64,000 bases of DNA from Ferrimicrobium sp. (GTDB lineage: Bacteria; Actinomycetota; Acidimicrobiia; Acidimicrobiales; Acidimicrobiaceae). How positions within the stretch are numbered: position 1 is the first letter of the stretch; each line of letters starts with the position of its first letter. The notes under the pieces are model-generated. The model made no database searches and was not told the origin of the DNA. It saw nothing but the letters and a program-made list of their open reading frames with translations. Shown piece after piece: positions 60,746 to 64,000 of this stretch. Where the stretch lies: positions 62,001-126,000 of the forward strand of contig NZ_DAHVNP010000014.1 in NCBI RefSeq assembly GCF_027319265.1, given 5' to 3'. Made by a program: the position numbers and the translations under genes.

Positions 60746-63487
60746 GTGATTATCGACGGCTTTGCACATCAGATTCCAGACATCGACCCAGAAGAGACAG
60801 CAGAGTGGGTAGAGTCATTCGGCTCGCTCGTGGATGGACGCGGCAAGCAGCGCGCCACCTTCCTCCTGATGAAGCTGCTAGAAGCCGCAAGGGAGAGGCA
60901 GGTGGGCTTCCCTGCGACGGTCTCGACCCCTTATATCAACACGATCGCGCCCGAAAACGAACCCTGGTTTCCAGGAGACGAACAGGTTGAACGGCGCATT
61001 CGAGCCTTTATCCGCTGGAACGCCGCTGCTATGGTGACGCGGGCCAATCACCTCGCGGATGGTATCGGTGGCCATCTATCGACTTATGCGAGTTCGGCCT
61101 CACTCTACGAAGTGGGCTTCAACCACTTCTTCCGCGGCAAGGACAACGGGTCTCCAGGTGATTTTGTCTACTTCCAAGGGCACGGCTCACCGGGTATCTA
61201 TTCACGGGCCTTCTTGGAGGGTCGTCTTAGCGAAGACCAACTCGACCATTTTCGCATGGAGGTAGATGGCCTTGGAATCCCCTCCTATCCCCATCCTCGC
61301 CTTATGCCCGAGTTTTGGGAGTTCCCAACTGTTTCGATGGGGTTGGGTCCGATCCAATCGATCTACCATGCCCTTTTTAATCGCTATATGAATGATCGGC
61401 ACCTCGCCAGTACGACCGAGAGTCGGATATGGGGGTTTGTCGGCGATGGTGAATTCGACGAGCCGGAGACCAGCGGAGCCTTGTCGCTAGCGGGACGCGA
61501 GCATCTGGATAATCTGATTTGGGTCGTCAACTGTAACCTGCAACGTCTAGATGGTCCTGTGCGCGGCAATGGCAAGATCATCCAGGAGCTCGAAGCCACC
61601 TTCCGAGGAGCCGGGTGGAACGTCATCAAGGTGGTCTGGGGTTCGAAGTGGGACGAGCTGTTGGCCAGAGACACCGATGGGGTCCTCCTCAACAAGATGA
61701 ACACCACCCCTGACGGAGACTTTCAAAAACTCGCCACGGAGTCCGGTGCCTACATTCGGGAACATTTCTTCGGGCCAGACCCACGGCTGCGTGCACTGGT
61801 GGACCACTTAACCGATGAGGACCTCCAGCAGCTGCCACGAGGAGGGCATGATTACCGTAAACTTTATGCGGCCTATCATGCCGCCGTTAACCACCACGGT
61901 TCACCAACCGCGATCCTCGCTCACACGGTCAAAGGCTGGACGCTAGGGCCTGATATCGAGGCACGTAACTCGACGCACCAGATCAAAAAAATGACGGATG
62001 AACAGCTGCGCCAGTTCCGAGACCGTCTCCATCTTAACGACATCATCACCGACGAGATGTTGGAAGCTCCTGAGCCTCCGTACATCCGATTGCCAGAGGG
62101 GTCGATCGAGGCTGCCTACCTCAGCTCACGCCGCAAGCAACTCGGAGGCTCATTGCCGCGCCGTATGAATAGAAGCGCCGAATTGCCAGCACCAAGCGAT
62201 GATGTCTTTAAGGAGTTCTACCTTGGGTCTGCCAAACAACAGGTCTCTACCACAATGGTCTTCTCCAAACTCCTTCGTAACCTCATGAAAGATCCCCTGG
62301 TCGGAACGCGCGTGGTTCCAATCGTGCCTGATGAGGCAAGGACCTTCGGCCTTGAGGCCCTATTCCGCGAGGCAAAAATCTACTCTACGATCGGGCAACG
62401 CTACACACCCGTTGATGCGGGACTGCTCCTCTCCTACACCGAAGCCCAGGACGGTCAGATCCTTGAGATGGGTATCACCGAAGATGGGTCAACCGCGATG
62501 TTCACCGCCGCTGGCACCTCCTATGCAACGCTTGGGGTGCCCATGATTCCTGTCTATCTCTTCTATTCGATGTTTGGTTTCCAGCGTTCAGGAGATCTCC
62601 TGTGGGCGGCATCCGATGCACGCGCGAAGGGCTTTCTCATCGGAGCGACTGCCGGCAGGACTACGTTGATTGGCGAGGGACTACAGCACACCGATGGACA
62701 CTCCCAGATACTGGCAGCGGTCTATCCAAATGTGCAAGCGTACGATCCGGCCTTTGCGTATGAGATCGCAGCGATTGTCAAGCACGGGATCGCTGACATG
62801 TTCGGCCCACATGGCAGAGATGTCATCTACTACCTCACCACCTACAACGAAAACTACGTAATGCCCCCCGTGGACGCGGAGAAAAACCTCGAAGAGCTTG
62901 TGGACTCCATCGTTCGTGGTGGATATCTCTTCGCAGCCGGCCACAACCCAGAGGAGCTCTCGCCTATCTCATCTGCGACGCCAAGGGACCGTGCGCGCCA
63001 CGCCACCCTGTTATTCTCCGGCACAGCACAATCCTCGGTGCGTGCGGCTGCCGATGCTCTCCGGGAGCACTGGAATGTCGTCTGCGATGTCTACTCGATC
63101 ACCTCATACAAGCGCCTTCGAGAGGATGCCGAAGCCGCCGAACGCTTCGAACGGCTCCACCCCGGCGAAAAGACGGAGTCTCCCTGGGTCTCCCAGCTAC
63201 TGGCAGGCGCAGAAGGACCAATCGTAGCTACTACCGACTTCGTAAAACTGGTGCCTGATCAGATTCGGCCGTTTGTGCACCAACCTTTCGTCTCTCTTGG
63301 AACCGATGGCTTTGGCCGTTCAGACACACGGGAAGCCCTTCGCCGATTCTTCGAGACCGATGAGGGATCGATCGTCGTTGCTACACTTTCAGCGCTATCC
63401 AAGCAAGGCGAAGCCAAGCCCGAAGAGGTCGCCGATGCAATGACACACTACAGTGTTGTCTACGAGCACCACGATCCGACCGTCTAA
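60746..63487 (+). CDS. aceE: Pyruvate dehydrogenase E1 component, homodimeric type
   Basis: Thiamine-diphosphate enzyme that decarboxylates pyruvate and acylates E2. The 913-residue product has the usual AceE features: YFQGHGSPGIYSRAF, the ThDP motif GFVGDGEFDEPETSGAL followed by NCNLQRLDGPV, LAHTVKGWTLG, and C-terminal TLIGEGLQHTDGHSQ and YYLTTYNENY. The open frame extends 80 codons upstream across rnhA, but homology begins about VIIDGFAHQIPDIDPEETAEW, so GTG 60746 is chosen. There is no clear ribosome site. E2, E3 and lipoylation genes lie 4-5 kb away on the other strand. Confidence 0.95.
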   Translation: MIIDGFAHQIPDIDPEETAEWVESFGSLVDGRGKQRATFLLMKLLEAARERQVGFPATVSTPYINTIAPENEPWFPGDEQVERRIRAFIRWNAAAMVTRANHLADGIGGHLSTYASSASLYEVGFNHFFRGKDNGSPGDFVYFQGHGSPGIYSRAFLEGRLSEDQLDHFRMEVDGLGIPSYPHPRLMPEFWEFPTVSMGLGPIQSIYHALFNRYMNDRHLASTTESRIWGFVGDGEFDEPETSGALSLAGREHLDNLIWVVNCNLQRLDGPVRGNGKIIQELEATFRGAGWNVIKVVWGSKWDELLARDTDGVLLNKMNTTPDGDFQKLATESGAYIREHFFGPDPRLRALVDHLTDEDLQQLPRGGHDYRKLYAAYHAAVNHHGSPTAILAHTVKGWTLGPDIEARNSTHQIKKMTDEQLRQFRDRLHLNDIITDEMLEAPEPPYIRLPEGSIEAAYLSSRRKQLGGSLPRRMNRSAELPAPSDDVFKEFYLGSAKQQVSTTMVFSKLLRNLMKDPLVGTRVVPIVPDEARTFGLEALFREAKIYSTIGQRYTPVDAGLLLSYTEAQDGQILEMGITEDGSTAMFTAAGTSYATLGVPMIPVYLFYSMFGFQRSGDLLWAASDARAKGFLIGATAGRTTLIGEGLQHTDGHSQILAAVYPNVQAYDPAFAYEIAAIVKHGIADMFGPHGRDVIYYLTTYNENYVMPPVDAEKNLEELVDSIVRGGYLFAAGHNPEELSPISSATPRDRARHATLLFSGTAQSSVRAAADALREHWNVVCDVYSITSYKRLREDAEAAERFERLHPGEKTESPWVSQLLAGAEGPIVATTDFVKLVPDQIRPFVHQPFVSLGTDGFGRSDTREALRRFFETDEGSIVVATLSALSKQGEAKPEEVADAMTHYSVVYEHHDPTV

Positions 63488-63507
63488 CTGAGAGGTACAA
63501 GCGCGCT

Positions 63508-64000
63508 ATGAACGGAGATATCTATCTCACGCCTGATCCGGATGCGAACGACTACCTCAAAGAGAACCCCTTTGGGTTGCTGGTTGGCATGTTGCTGGAT
63601 CAGCAGATCCCCATGGAACGAGCATTTGGTGCCCCGTATCTCTTGCACACAAGACTGCAACAACACTATGGCAAGGCCCTTCACCCGACGACCATTGTGG
63701 CACTCGACGAAGAACAGTTGATCGCACTCTTCTCAGAGAAGCCTGCCTTGCATCGCTTTCCTAAGGCGATGGCGGCGAAATGCCACCTTCTTGCCGACCG
63801 TATCGTCACAGACTACCATGGCGAGACCGCCGCTATTTGGGAAGAAGCACCATCCGGGGAGGAACTTCTCACCCGATTACAGTCGTTGAACGGCTTTGGA
63901 GCCGACAAGGCGAAGATTTTCATGGCGCTGCTTGGCAAGCGCTTCAAAGCAGCTCCAGCCGGCTGGGAACAGGCTTCAGATCCCTTTGGACGAACCAATG
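63508..64000 (+). CDS. HhH-GPD base-excision DNA repair protein (cut by window edge)
   Basis: The frame starts at ATG 63508 (AGAGGT about 12 bases upstream) and is open to the window end, 164 codons so far. The protein reads NPFGLLVGMLLDQQIPMERAF (in part), PALHRFPKAMAAKCHLL, and the helix-hairpin-helix segment LQSLNGFGADKAKIFMALLG. These match actinobacterial HhH-GPD-type glycosylase-like repair proteins. The catalytic Lys/Asp region cannot be fully judged. It follows aceE by 20 bases and may be co-transcribed. Confidence 0.82.
   Translation, partial: MNGDIYLTPDPDANDYLKENPFGLLVGMLLDQQIPMERAFGAPYLLHTRLQQHYGKALHPTTIVALDEEQLIALFSEKPALHRFPKAMAAKCHLLADRIVTDYHGETAAIWEEAPSGEELLTRLQSLNGFGADKAKIFMALLGKRFKAAPAGWEQASDPFGRTN

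Overview
The window looks like a chromosomal segment of a moderately GC-rich actinobacterium. The class Acidimicrobiia (relatives of Ferrimicrobium, Acidithrix or Acidimicrobium) fits best. This rests on F420 biosynthesis genes (cofD, cofE), a long-form RmlA, a homodimeric AceE-type pyruvate dehydrogenase, a DevS/DosS-like histidine kinase and an MMCM-PCC-adenosyltransferase set. The taxonomic call is inference from gene content. No prophage, insertion sequence or CRISPR array was seen.

Layout. (1) 1-8.0 kb, all on the minus strand: csoR, tig, clpP, clpX, folC, ndk, mreB, mreC, mreD and the first codons of a PBP2 gene, i.e. protein quality control followed by the rod-shape operon. (2) 8.0-11.5 kb: tRNA-Pro(TGG), tRNA-Gly(TCC), a DedA membrane protein, a Cas4/RecB-like Fe-S nuclease, a PAP2 phosphatase and a DsbA-like protein. 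(3) 11.5-19.3 kb: a loosely packed accessory zone with a GalT-like enzyme, an orphan GAF histidine kinase, a ZapE ATPase, an AAA ATPase, tandem repeats and three decayed genes (NUDIX, acyltransferase-3, GNAT). (4) 19.3-38.9 kb: a RibD-like reductase, then a large cell-surface glycan locus (GT2 with polytopic membrane domain, DUF5719-like exported protein, RMD-like reductase, three GT4 enzymes, epimerase, sugar nucleotidyltransferase, rhamnosyltransferase-like GT2, rmlD, rmlB, rmlA). It is interrupted by cofD-cofE on the other strand and ends with an acyl-CoA dehydrogenase. (5) 39.2-52.5 kb: birA opposite a biotin carboxylase/BCCP subunit, an M20 hydrolase, nitroreductase, rhodanese-ThiF protein, methylmalonyl-CoA mutase large subunit, an unknown protein, leucyl aminopeptidase, cobalamin adenosyltransferase and metH. 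This is a propionyl-CoA/B12 neighbourhood. (6) 52.7-64 kb: lpd, E2, a fused LipB-LipA and a Xaa-Pro peptidase in one operon, then an aldo/keto reductase, an SDR dehydrogenase, rnhA, aceE and a partial HhH-GPD glycosylase. E1, E2, E3 and the lipoylation enzyme together supply the pyruvate dehydrogenase complex.

Most notable observations: a single polypeptide carrying intact octanoyltransferase (LipB) and lipoyl synthase (LipA) halves; at least eight unlinked genes whose start codon lies 6-7 nt after a TAnnnT box, suggesting widespread leaderless transcripts; a GT4 gene whose expected start position, correctly spaced from a strong Shine-Dalgarno, is GTC; a cluster of decaying genes around an AAA ATPase; and an RmlB variant with Cys at the usual catalytic Asp. 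I did not find a clear, wholly new multi-gene system. The nearest candidates are the AAA ATPase with an unrecognised N-terminal region and the small unknown genes listed.
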